Under the pieces are notes generated by a model. The model ran no database searches, was not told the DNA's origin, and saw only the letters and a list, made by a program, of their open reading frames with translations. A program made the position numbers and the translations under genes. This document shows, piece after piece, positions 1 to 5,362 of a DNA stretch of 6,923 nt. The DNA comes from an uncultured Comamonadaceae bacterium (lineage in GTDB: Bacteria > Pseudomonadota > Gammaproteobacteria > Burkholderiales > Burkholderiaceae): the NCBI GenBank assembly GCA_946482595.1, contig CAMLSD010000166.1:1-6923 (forward strand), read 5' to 3'. Each line of letters opens with the position of its first letter. Within the stretch, counting starts at the first letter, position 1.

Positions 1-869
1 GCGCCCGAAGTCTTTTCCAGGCCCAGGTCGGTGTAGAGCATCGTGCGCTTGCTCAGGTCGTACCAGTAGCCCAGCCCGACGTTGTTCGTCTTGACGTTGT
101 TGTGGTCGTCCCGGTTGAACTTGGCACGCACCGAGCCCGGGCCCATCGGGACGATTGCGCCGATGTCGAAGGTGCTGCGGTCCATGCCTGAGTGACGTCC
201 GTTGTTGTCGGCCACGGCCAGCACGACACGCGCAACACCGAAGTCATAGCTGCCACCCAGGGCCCAGGCGCGATCGCGGTTGGCTCGACTGGCCAGCGAG
301 ACGGCGGCCGTCAGCGGGCCGGCGGCGTACTTCACCACGGCACTCGTGCCGGTCTTCAGGCCCGGTGCACCCTCATGCAGCGAGGCGCCCACGGCGGCCG
401 ACAGGCCGTTGATCTCGGGGCTCCAGTAGACGACTGCGTTGTTGTACTTGTCATCGGCCCCGGCCTTGCGTTCGCCCCGGCCGCCCACGGTGTCACCACC
501 GAAGGCATCGAGGTCCGGTGCCACGCCATAGGGGCCGCCCTGGCGACCCAGCCGCAGTTCACCCCAGCTGCCGCGCAGACCCACGATGGCGATTTCGTCC
601 CAGAACGGCGAGTTGCTCACGCCGGTGTCGGCCGAGAAGCGATGCTCCATGTGGAAAAACGCCGACAGGCCGCCGCCGAGGTCTTCGCTGCCGCGAAAGC
701 CCAGGCCGTTGAAGGAGCCGGTGGCGATCTGACTGCGGCCTTCGGCGCCGCTGTCGTAGCGATAGCCCTGGTCGAGCCGGCCGTAGACCGTGACCGAGGA
801 CTGGGCCGTGGCCAGTGCGCTGACGCAGGCCAGCGTGCTTGCAAGAGCGAGGGTGTGAATGGTTTTCAT
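1..869 (-). CDS. Gram-negative general porin, partial (C-terminus beyond window)
   Basis: This is an outer-membrane beta-barrel porin that would let small hydrophilic solutes diffuse into the periplasm. The reading frame is open from the ATG at 869 to the left edge, giving 289 residues. Family members are usually about 340-380 residues, so roughly the last fifth is missing. Residues 1-23 form a signal peptide with an Ala-x-Ala-type end, followed by SSVTVYGRLDQGY, the typical first strand of Burkholderiales porins. Other family marks are FRGSEDLGGGL at 58-68, GLRGSWGELRLGRQ at 97-110 and the Y-NNAVVYWSPEINGL stretch around 142-156. The start is supported by GGAGAA (complement of 877-882) seven bases upstream. 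It lies 295 bp downstream of SBP1 on the same strand, and the gap is full of hairpins, so a separate transcript is likely. Pore selectivity cannot be read from sequence. Family assignment is firm. Confidence 0.93.
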   Translation of the reverse strand, partial: MKTIHTLALASTLACVSALATAQSSVTVYGRLDQGYRYDSGAEGRSQIATGSFNGLGFRGSEDLGGGLSAFFHMEHRFSADTGVSNSPFWDEIAIVGLRGSWGELRLGRQGGPYGVAPDLDAFGGDTVGGRGERKAGADDKYNNAVVYWSPEINGLSAAVGASLHEGAPGLKTGTSAVVKYAAGPLTAAVSLASRANRDRAWALGGSYDFGVARVVLAVADNNGRHSGMDRSTFDIGAIVPMGPGSVRAKFNRDDHNNVKTNNVGLGYWYDLSKRTMLYTDLGLEKTSG

Positions 870-901
870 GGGGAGGTTCTCCAGGGTTGAAATCCGCCAT
901 C

Positions 902-926
902 GGGGTGCCACCACAAGCGGCACCCC
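902..926 (-). promoter_or_regulatory. Inverted repeat just upstream of the porin ribosome site
   Basis: GGGGTGCC (902-909) and GGCACCCC (919-926) form a perfect 8-bp stem with a 9-base loop. On the porin transcript this hairpin would end about 20 bases before the Shine-Dalgarno at 877-882, so it would lie in the 5' untranslated region if transcription starts further upstream. It could influence translation or stability, but this is inferred from position only. Confidence 0.45.
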
Positions 927-960
927 AGGGGCGGGGTCACGCAGGCGCGCACGCTCACGC

Positions 961-981
961 CGGCGTGGTCGTGCCACGCCG
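961..981. repeat. Inverted repeat (8-bp stem, 5-base loop)
   Basis: CGGCGTGG (961-968) pairs perfectly with CCACGCCG (974-981) around the loop TCGTG. It is one of a series of stem-loops in the gap between SBP1 and the porin. No T-run follows on either strand, so it is not a classical intrinsic terminator. Confidence 0.5.
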
Positions 982-1008
982 CGCAGCGGTGTCACCTGGT
1001 TCGGGGGA

Positions 1009-1056
1009 GGCCGCCACCGGCGGGTGGCGGCCGCAGGGCCTTCGTGCCGAAGGCCC
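1009..1056. repeat. Two adjacent strong hairpins in the SBP1-porin gap
   Basis: The first hairpin has perfect 10-bp arms, GGCCGCCACC (1009-1018) and GGTGGCGGCC (1023-1032), around a GGCG loop. Only three bases later comes a second, with perfect 9-bp arms GGGCCTTCG (1036-1044) and CGAAGGCCC (1048-1056) around TGC. Read in the minus direction they lie 109 to 156 bases past the SBP1 stop codon. Neither has a poly-T tail. They could terminate transcription, protect the 3' end of the SBP1 mRNA, or be a repetitive extragenic element. The sequence alone does not decide. Confidence 0.55.
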
Positions 1057-1057
1057 G

Positions 1058-1081
1058 CAGATCGAGCGGCAGATCGAGCGG
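1058..1081. repeat. 12-bp tandem direct repeat, two copies
   Basis: CAGATCGAGCGG occurs at 1058-1069 and again immediately at 1070-1081, followed by the partial third start CAGACCGG at 1082. It sits among the hairpins of the intergenic gap. It is probably a replication-slippage duplication, or less likely a repeated protein-binding site. Confidence 0.6.
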
Positions 1082-1097
1082 CAGACCGGCGTGTCTC

Positions 1098-1128
1098 GAC
1101 CGTCCGGTCACGCGAGCGCAGGCTCGCG
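1098..1128. repeat. Two small inverted repeats downstream of SBP1
   Basis: GACCG-TC-CGGTC (1098-1109) is a short interrupted palindrome. It is followed by CGCGAGC (1111-1117) and GCTCGCG (1122-1128), a perfect 7-bp stem with the loop GCAG. The latter begins 37 bases past the SBP1 stop on the minus strand and is the first stem-loop the SBP1 transcript would meet. It could act as a Rho-assisted or weak terminator, since there is no T-run. Confidence 0.4.
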
Positions 1129-1164
1129 GCCGGAGGTCAGACGCCGCGCTCAGTCACGCACGAG

Positions 1165-2475
1165 TCACTTGTAGTAGCCGCCCTTGCGCATCTCGCGGTC
1201 GGCGGCCGTCTGGGCTGCGGCGAGCGCTTCGTCGACGCTGACCTTGCCGGCCAGGGCGGCACTCATCTGCTGGCCCACGGCCACGCCGATGGCCTGGAAC
1301 TCCGGGATCGCAGCGAACTGCACACCCACATAGGGGCTCCGGGGCAGGGTGCTGTCGTTGGGGTTGGCCGAGAAGATCGCCTTGCGTTCGGCGTCGGCAA
1401 ACACGGCCGCCTTCAGGAACTCCGGGTTGGTGTAGGTCGAGCGGCGCGTGCCGGTGGGCACACGGGCCCAGCCGGACTCCTGCGCCACCAGCTTCACATA
1501 GTCGCGCGACGTGGCCCAGCGGATGAACTTCTGCGCGTCGTCGACCTTCTGCGACCCGGCCGGAATCGCCAGGGCCCAGGCCCACAGCCAGTTGGCGCCC
1601 TTGGGGGTGACAGCCACCGGTGCCTGCGCGAAGGCCACCTTGTCGGCCACCTTGCTCTGCTTGGGATCACTCACGAAGGACGCCGCGATCGTGGCATCGA
1701 CCCACATCGTGCACTTGCCTTCGTTGAACAGGGCCAGGTTCTCGTTGAAGCTGTTGGCGGCCGCGCCGGGCGGGCCGTACTGGCGCAGCAGGTCGACGTA
1801 GAAGCTCACCGCGCTTTTCCACGCCGGGGTGGTCAGCTGCGGCTTCCAGTCCATGTCGAACCACTGGCCGCCGAAGGTGTTGACCATGGTCGTGAGCAGG
1901 GCCATGTTGTCGCCCCAGCCCGGCTTGCCACGCAGGCAGATGCCGTAGACACCGGCCTTGGGGTCGTGGGTCTTGGCGGCGACGTCGCGCACATGCTCCC
2001 AGGTCGGGGCCGCGGGCATCTTCATGCCGGCCTTTTCGACGAGGTCGGTGCGATACATCAGCATCGAGCTTTCGCCATAGAACGGCGCGGCATACAGCGT
2101 GTTGCCCACCGACAGGCCGGCGGCGATCGGCGGCAGGATGTCCTCCGGCGCGTAGTTCACGTCGGGCTTGATCGGCACGAGCCAGCCGCGCTTGCCCCAG
2201 ATGGGTGTCTCGTACATGCCGATGGTCATGATGTCGAACTGGCCGCCCTTGGTGGCGATGTCGGTCGTCACGCGCTGGCGCAGCGCGCCTTCTTCCAGCG
2301 TGACCCACTTCACCTTGATGCCCGGGTGGGCCCGCTCGAAGTGCGGCGTGAGCTTCTGCATCTCGATCATGTGGCCGTTGTTGACGGTGGCCACCACGAG
2401 TTCGGTGGCATGGGCCGTGGCAAGGCCCGCCAGGGACAGCGCCAGGACCAGGCCGGCGGCAAGGGGGTTCTTCAT
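1165..2475 (-). CDS. ABC transporter periplasmic solute-binding protein, sorbitol/mannitol (SmoE-like) type (SBP1)
   Basis: This is a periplasmic binding protein of the extracellular solute-binding family 1 (SBP_bac_1) that would deliver a sugar or polyol to an ABC importer. The product has 436 residues, normal for the family. Residues 1-23 are a signal peptide ending AHA before TELVVATVNNGHM. Conserved blocks are TIGMYETPIWG (84-94), YGESSMLMYR (133-142), the core 175-210 with GICLRGKPGWGDN and FGGQWFDMDW, SFNENLALFNEGKC (242-255), GANWLWAWALAIP (293-305) and SPYVGVQFAAIPEF (380-393). From memory these match binding proteins annotated for sorbitol/mannitol uptake in Burkholderiales, but the ligand is inferred. 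The ATG at 2475 was preferred to one at 2559 because it gives the signal peptide and follows AAGGAGA with seven-base spacing. No permease or ATPase gene follows; the next gene is the porin. It is divergent from its paralogue at 2751. Confidence 0.93.
   Translation of the reverse strand: MKNPLAAGLVLALSLAGLATAHATELVVATVNNGHMIEMQKLTPHFERAHPGIKVKWVTLEEGALRQRVTTDIATKGGQFDIMTIGMYETPIWGKRGWLVPIKPDVNYAPEDILPPIAAGLSVGNTLYAAPFYGESSMLMYRTDLVEKAGMKMPAAPTWEHVRDVAAKTHDPKAGVYGICLRGKPGWGDNMALLTTMVNTFGGQWFDMDWKPQLTTPAWKSAVSFYVDLLRQYGPPGAAANSFNENLALFNEGKCTMWVDATIAASFVSDPKQSKVADKVAFAQAPVAVTPKGANWLWAWALAIPAGSQKVDDAQKFIRWATSRDYVKLVAQESGWARVPTGTRRSTYTNPEFLKAAVFADAERKAIFSANPNDSTLPRSPYVGVQFAAIPEFQAIGVAVGQQMSAALAGKVSVDEALAAAQTAADREMRKGGYYK
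1846..1920 (-). repeat. 75-bp perfect inverted-repeat arm shared with SBP2
   Basis: Read on the minus strand, these 75 bases are identical to 3345-3419 on the plus strand, including every third codon position. They encode the block from GWGDNMALL to FDMDW. Just upstream in the coding direction, similarity continues with isolated mismatches through GVYGICLRGKP. Because the two genes face opposite ways, the two arms form a large inverted repeat. Confidence 0.85.
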
Positions 2476-2482
2476 GAGAGCG

Positions 2483-2489
2483 TCTCCTT
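2483..2489 (-). promoter_or_regulatory. Ribosome-binding site of SBP1
   Basis: The complement reads AAGGAGA, seven bases before the ATG at 2475. It decides the start in favour of the shorter, signal-peptide-bearing product over the in-frame ATG 84 bases upstream. Confidence 0.8.
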
Positions 2490-2614
2490 CACGAGAGAGG
2501 GTGTGGAGTCGATGCACCACATCGGCATCGGACGGACGCAAGTTTTCTGCAGGAGACACCGTTCGTTTGATACCGCCGCCGGGGCCTCGTGATACTGGCG
2601 TGCAAAGGCCTCCC

Positions 2615-2644
2615 GGGGCTTTCCCGCAGTGGCGGGTAAGCCCC
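2615..2644. repeat. Near-perfect hairpin with 13-bp arms in the divergent promoter region
   Basis: GGGGCTTTCCCGC (2615-2627) pairs with GCGGGTAAGCCCC (2632-2644) around the loop AGTG, with a single T-T mismatch at 2622/2637. It lies roughly midway between the two start codons, slightly nearer SBP2. No T-run follows on either strand. It may be an operator palindrome, a leader hairpin of the SBP2 mRNA, or a block to transcription between the divergent units. Confidence 0.6.
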
Positions 2645-2738
2645 AGTGCGGCTGCGCAAGGCAGTGCCGGTGGCAGGGCAACGGCGTATCAATCCGCCCG
2701 GGGCACGCCACCTAGGCTTGGGCTTCGTTGTTGCCTTG

Positions 2739-2744
2739 CAGGAG
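2739..2744 (+). promoter_or_regulatory. Ribosome-binding site of SBP2
   Basis: CAGGAG lies six bases before the ATG at 2751. It sets the start there rather than at the in-frame ATG at 2646, which has no such site and would put 35 unlikely residues ahead of the signal peptide. Confidence 0.75.
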
Positions 2745-2750
2745 CCCGCC

Positions 2751-4115
2751 ATGTCCCCACGCCTGAATCGTTTGTGGAGCCCGCTGTTGCGGTGGATGGC
2801 GTGCTGGCTGGCGCTGCCTGGCCTGATCATGGCCGCGCCGGTCGCAGGTGCCGAACCGACCGAACTGGTCGTGGCCACCGTGCGCAACGGCCACATGCTG
2901 GTGATGCAGGAGCTGTCGCCCTTGTTCGAGCGGACCCACCCCGACATCCGGCTCAAGTGGGTGGTGCTGGACGAGGACGTGATCCGGCGTGAAGTCAGCG
3001 CCGACGTGGCGCAGGGGCGGACGCGCTACGACGTGGTCACGATTGGCATGTACGAGGCTCCGATCTGGGGTCGCAAGGGCTGGTTGCGGCCGTTCGAGCC
3101 GGACGCCGGCTACGACCTGGCCGACCTGCTGCCCAGCGTGCGCCAGGGCCTCTCGGTCGACGGCAAGTTGTACGCCGCGCCGTTCTATGGCGAAAGCTCC
3201 ATGCTGATGTACCGGCGCGACCTGCTTCAGCGCGCCGGCGTGAGCCTGCCCTACCAGCCCACCTGGCAGCAGGTGCGCGATGCGGCCGCGAAGACCCATG
3301 ACCCCAAGTCCGGTGTCTACGGCATCTGCCTGCGCGGCAAGCCCGGCTGGGGCGACAACATGGCCCTGCTCACGACCATGGTCAACACCTTCGGCGGCCA
3401 GTGGTTCGACATGGACTGGCGCGCACAGATCGACACGCCGGCCTGGCGATCGGCACTCGGCCTGTACCTCGAGCTGCTGCAGCGCCACGGCCCGCCCGGT
3501 GCGGCCGCCAACAGCTTCAACGAGAACCTCGCGCTCTTCAACGCCGGCAAGTGTGCGATGTGGGTCGACGCCACGATCGCGGCCTCGTTCGTCACCGACC
3601 CGCAACACAGCAAGGTCTCCGACCAGGTAGGTTTTGCCCAGGCGCCGACCGCCGTCACACCGCGTGGTGCCAACTGGCTGTGGGCCTGGGCGCTGGCCAT
3701 GCCGGCCTCGACCCCGCGCGCCGAGGCGGCCACCCGGTTCATCAGCTGGGCGACCTCACGCGCATACATCGAGCTGGTGGCACGGCACAAGGGCTGGTTG
3801 CGCGTGCCCACCGGGACGCGCACCTCCACCTATCGCCGGCCGGAGTTCTTCAAGGCGGCGGTGTTTTCCTATCACGAAGCCGTGGCGATCGCATTTGCCA
3901 ATCCGACCTTGAGCACCCTGCCGAAGTCACCCTACCTGGGCATCCAGTTTGCGGCCATTCCGGAGTTCGCCGGCATGGCCGATGCGGTGGGGCAGCACAT
4001 GGCCGCGGCACTGGAGGGCCGCATCACGCTCGACCAGGCCCTGGCGGCGTCGCAGGCCCAGGTGCAGCAGACGCTGCAGTCGGCCGGCTACCGCCGGCGG
4101 GCCGGCGCGCCGTAG
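2751..4115 (+). CDS. Second ABC-type periplasmic solute-binding protein, diverged paralogue of SBP1 (SBP2)
   Basis: This 454-residue protein belongs to the same solute-binding family as SBP1. Aligned by eye without gaps over about 414 residues, it is about 65% identical. The signal peptide is longer, with a hydrophobic stretch at about 17-34 and probable cleavage after AGA-34, before EPTELVVATVRNGHM. YGESSMLMYR (146-155), the core 188-223, SFNENLALFNAGKC (255-268) and GANWLWAWAL (306-315) are kept. Divergence is concentrated at 73-96 in the N-lobe and in the last 25 residues, where SBP2 ends with a basic RRRAGAP tail not found in SBP1. SBP1 agrees better with the family pattern I remember, so SBP2 is likely the changed copy. 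It should still act as a periplasmic ligand receptor, perhaps with altered specificity. No permease or ATPase gene follows; an isomerase-family gene begins 96 bp later. Confidence 0.92.
   Translation: MSPRLNRLWSPLLRWMACWLALPGLIMAAPVAGAEPTELVVATVRNGHMLVMQELSPLFERTHPDIRLKWVVLDEDVIRREVSADVAQGRTRYDVVTIGMYEAPIWGRKGWLRPFEPDAGYDLADLLPSVRQGLSVDGKLYAAPFYGESSMLMYRRDLLQRAGVSLPYQPTWQQVRDAAAKTHDPKSGVYGICLRGKPGWGDNMALLTTMVNTFGGQWFDMDWRAQIDTPAWRSALGLYLELLQRHGPPGAAANSFNENLALFNAGKCAMWVDATIAASFVTDPQHSKVSDQVGFAQAPTAVTPRGANWLWAWALAMPASTPRAEAATRFISWATSRAYIELVARHKGWLRVPTGTRTSTYRRPEFFKAAVFSYHEAVAIAFANPTLSTLPKSPYLGIQFAAIPEFAGMADAVGQHMAAALEGRITLDQALAASQAQVQQTLQSAGYRRRAGAP
3345..3419 (+). repeat. 75-bp perfect inverted-repeat arm shared with SBP1
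   Basis: This stretch equals the reverse complement of 1846-1920 base for base and encodes the conserved core block. A second identical stretch of 26 bases is at 3174-3199, matching the complement of 2066-2091 over the AAPFYGESS region. Outside these blocks synonymous positions often differ, which gives a patchy identity profile. Confidence 0.85.
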
Positions 4116-4124
4116 CACGCGCGG

Positions 4125-4148
4125 TGTCCCCCTGCCGGTGCGGGGACA
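4125..4148 (+). terminator. Weak stem-loop after SBP2
   Basis: TGTCCCC (4125-4131) pairs with GGGGACA (4142-4148) around a 10-base loop, starting nine bases after the SBP2 stop. No T-run follows, so it is at best a Rho-dependent or weak terminator. The placement directly after the stop is the main support. Confidence 0.35.
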
Positions 4149-4161
4149 TGCCCACACACTC

Positions 4162-4167
4162 CACAAT
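4162..4167 (+). promoter_or_regulatory. Possible -10 element for the isomerase-family gene
   Basis: CACAAT, in the context TCCACAATCGG, resembles the -10 boxes often seen in Burkholderiales. It sits 44 bases before the ATG at 4212. No convincing -35 hexamer is visible upstream, and the SBP2 transcript could instead read through. Confidence 0.25.
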
Positions 4168-4211
4168 CGGGGCTGCGACCGCAACGAGCAACCCGCACAG
4201 GAGAACACGGC

Positions 4212-4817
4212 ATGGCCCTGACGATCGACTATTTCTTCGCACCGCAGTCCCCCTGGGTCTACCTCGGACACGAGCGCTTTCGCACCATCGCCCGCGAGGC
4301 GGGTGCAACCGTGCGGGTGCTGCCGGTCGATCTGGGCGGCAAGGTGTTCCCGGTCTCCGGCGGGGTGCCGCTGGCCAAGCGTGCACCGCAGCGCCAGGCC
4401 TATCGCCTGCTCGAACTGCGGCGCTTTGCCGAGTTCCTGCAGATGCCGATGAACGTCGAACCGAAGTTCTTTCCGGTCAACGGCGACATCGCGGCCCAGC
4501 TCATCATCGCTGTGGACATGAAGGACGGCACCGAACCCGCGCTCGACCTGGCCGGCGCGATCCAGCGTGCCGTGTGGGTCGATCAGCGCAACATTGCCGA
4601 CGAGGCCGTGCTGGCCGACCTGCTGACCCAGTGCGGGCTCGACACGGCCCGCGTCGAGGACGCCCACAGCCAGGCCGCCCACGAACGCTACGAGATCGAC
4701 ACGCAGGAAGCCATCGCCGCGGGCGTGTTCGGCGCACCGACCTATCGTGTCGACGGCGAGCTGTTCTGGGGCCAGGACCGCCTGGACTTCCTGCAGCGCC
4801 GCCTGGCGCGCGGCTGA
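4212..4817 (+). CDS. 2-hydroxychromene-2-carboxylate isomerase family protein (kappa-GST/DsbA-like thioredoxin fold)
   Basis: The 201-residue product has the length and layout of the DSBA-like/kappa glutathione-transferase family, whose best-known member (NahD) carries out a glutathione-dependent isomerisation in naphthalene breakdown. Residues 5-19 (IDYFFAPQSPWVYLG) match the first strand and active-site loop. Ser13 stands where DsbA has its first catalytic cysteine, which is the usual isomerase arrangement. GVFGAPT (171-177) carries the cis-proline Pro176, and FWGQDRLDF (185-193) is the C-terminal signature. There is no signal peptide, so it should be cytoplasmic. The ATG at 4212 follows AGGAGA (4199-4204) by seven bases. 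No aromatic-degradation genes surround it, so the true substrate is unknown. Members outside naphthalene pathways are common and often uncharacterised. The family call is strong; the specific reaction is not. Confidence 0.88.
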   Translation: MALTIDYFFAPQSPWVYLGHERFRTIAREAGATVRVLPVDLGGKVFPVSGGVPLAKRAPQRQAYRLLELRRFAEFLQMPMNVEPKFFPVNGDIAAQLIIAVDMKDGTEPALDLAGAIQRAVWVDQRNIADEAVLADLLTQCGLDTARVEDAHSQAAHERYEIDTQEAIAAGVFGAPTYRVDGELFWGQDRLDFLQRRLARG

Positions 4818-4825
4818 CGCCCGGC

Positions 4826-4855
4826 GCGGCCTGTCGGACGGCGCCGACAGGCCGC
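4826..4855 (+). terminator. Strong GC hairpin after the isomerase-family gene, probable terminator without T-run
   Basis: GCGGCCTGTCGG (4826-4837) and CCGACAGGCCGC (4844-4855) form a perfect 12-bp stem with a six-base loop. It starts eight bases past the stop codon. The following bases lack a T-run, so termination would be of the tail-less type or the structure may stabilise the 3' end. The right arm's GCCGACAGGC (4843-4852) recurs at 4888-4897. Confidence 0.55.
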
Positions 4856-5000
4856 TCGGCGCACCACCCACGCCGGCGCATGCGCACGCCGACAGGCGCT
4901 GCGACTCGCGGCTCCTAGAGTTCATTCACGGCCAGCGAACACGGTCTGCTTCCCAAAGCGACCCCCGCCAGCCGAGCTTCAACGCCATCAATGAACAACC

Positions 5001-5006
5001 CAGGAG
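5001..5006 (+). promoter_or_regulatory. Ribosome-binding site of the BON lipoprotein
   Basis: CAGGAG lies seven bases before the ATG at 5014. It rules out the long in-frame upstream extension that overlaps the isomerase-family gene. Confidence 0.8.
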
Positions 5007-5013
5007 TCCCGTC

Positions 5014-5346
5014 ATGAATGCATCCCGCTTCCTGCGCATTGCCGCCCTGTCCGTGGCGATGGGCGCCACCGTCGTGGCCACCGGCTGCGCCAGCACGGCC
5101 ACCCAGTCCAGCATCGGCGAGGCCGTCGACGACAGCGTCATCACCACCAAGGTGAAGGCCGCGTTTGTCGAGGACAAGGCCGTCAGCGCGCTGAACATCA
5201 ACGTCGAAACCTTCAAGGGCACGGTGCAGCTCAGCGGTTTCGCCAACAACCTGAACGAGATGTCGCGTGCCGTGGACCTGGCCCGCAGCGTCAAGGGCGT
5301 GCGCGCCGTGAAGAACGACATCCGCCTGAAGGCGGCCAACAGCTGA
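5014..5346 (+). CDS. Small BON-domain lipoprotein (OsmY-like, single BON)
   Basis: The 110-residue product has an N-terminal signal with a lipobox-like end, VVATGC, placing the lipidated cysteine at residue 25. It is thus probably anchored to a periplasmic membrane face. Residues about 40-106 form one BON domain, with [25 protein letters not shown], a helix with [12 protein letters not shown], and the closing strand VKNDIRL. BON domains occur in envelope-stress proteins such as OsmY and DolP and are thought to bind phospholipid or support the outer membrane. E. coli OsmY has two BON domains and is not a lipoprotein, so this is a smaller relative and no gene symbol is assigned. The YtjA-like gene follows after 16 bases and is almost certainly co-transcribed. 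A role in osmotic or envelope stress is inferred from family and neighbour. Confidence 0.9.
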   Translation: MNASRFLRIAALSVAMGATVVATGCASTATQSSIGEAVDDSVITTKVKAAFVEDKAVSALNINVETFKGTVQLSGFANNLNEMSRAVDLARSVKGVRAVKNDIRLKAANS

Positions 5347-5362
5347 CGCGAAGGAGGCCACC

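Larger units (their letters stand above)
2476..2750. promoter_or_regulatory. Divergent promoter region between SBP1 and SBP2
   Basis: These 275 bases separate two genes transcribed away from each other, so both promoters should lie here. I could not identify convincing -35/-10 pairs on either strand. The region holds a strong hairpin (2615-2644) and three occurrences of a GATAC-like motif: TTGATACC at 2567, GTGATAC at 2589, and the reverse form GTATCAA at 2686. These could be operator half-sites for a shared regulator. That is speculative, and no regulator gene is in the window. Confidence 0.5.

Noticed and set aside
2475..2559. N-terminal extension of SBP1 starting at the ATG at 2559
   Set aside because: It would bury the signal peptide behind 28 polar residues, and no good ribosome site precedes it, whereas AAGGAGA fits the start at 2475.
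859..2592. Plus-strand open frame of 577 codons opposite SBP1 and the porin start
   Set aside because: It is antisense to a firmly identified binding protein whose frame has family motifs, signal peptide and ribosome site. The antisense product is rich in His, Arg, Gly and Val without any recognisable domain, as expected for the mirror of GC-biased codons.
1846..3419. Transposon or insertion element explaining the large inverted repeat
   Set aside because: The identical arms lie inside the coding cores of two functional paralogues and there is no transposase or target-site duplication.
3401..4918. Plus-strand open frame of 505 codons across SBP2 and the isomerase-family gene
   Set aside because: It is a frame-shifted shadow of two genes with clear homology; long stop-free shadow frames are normal at this GC content.
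4747..5013. Extension of the BON protein upstream to 4747
   Set aside because: It would overlap the end of the isomerase-family gene and run through a strong hairpin. The start at 5014 has a ribosome site and gives a clean lipoprotein signal.
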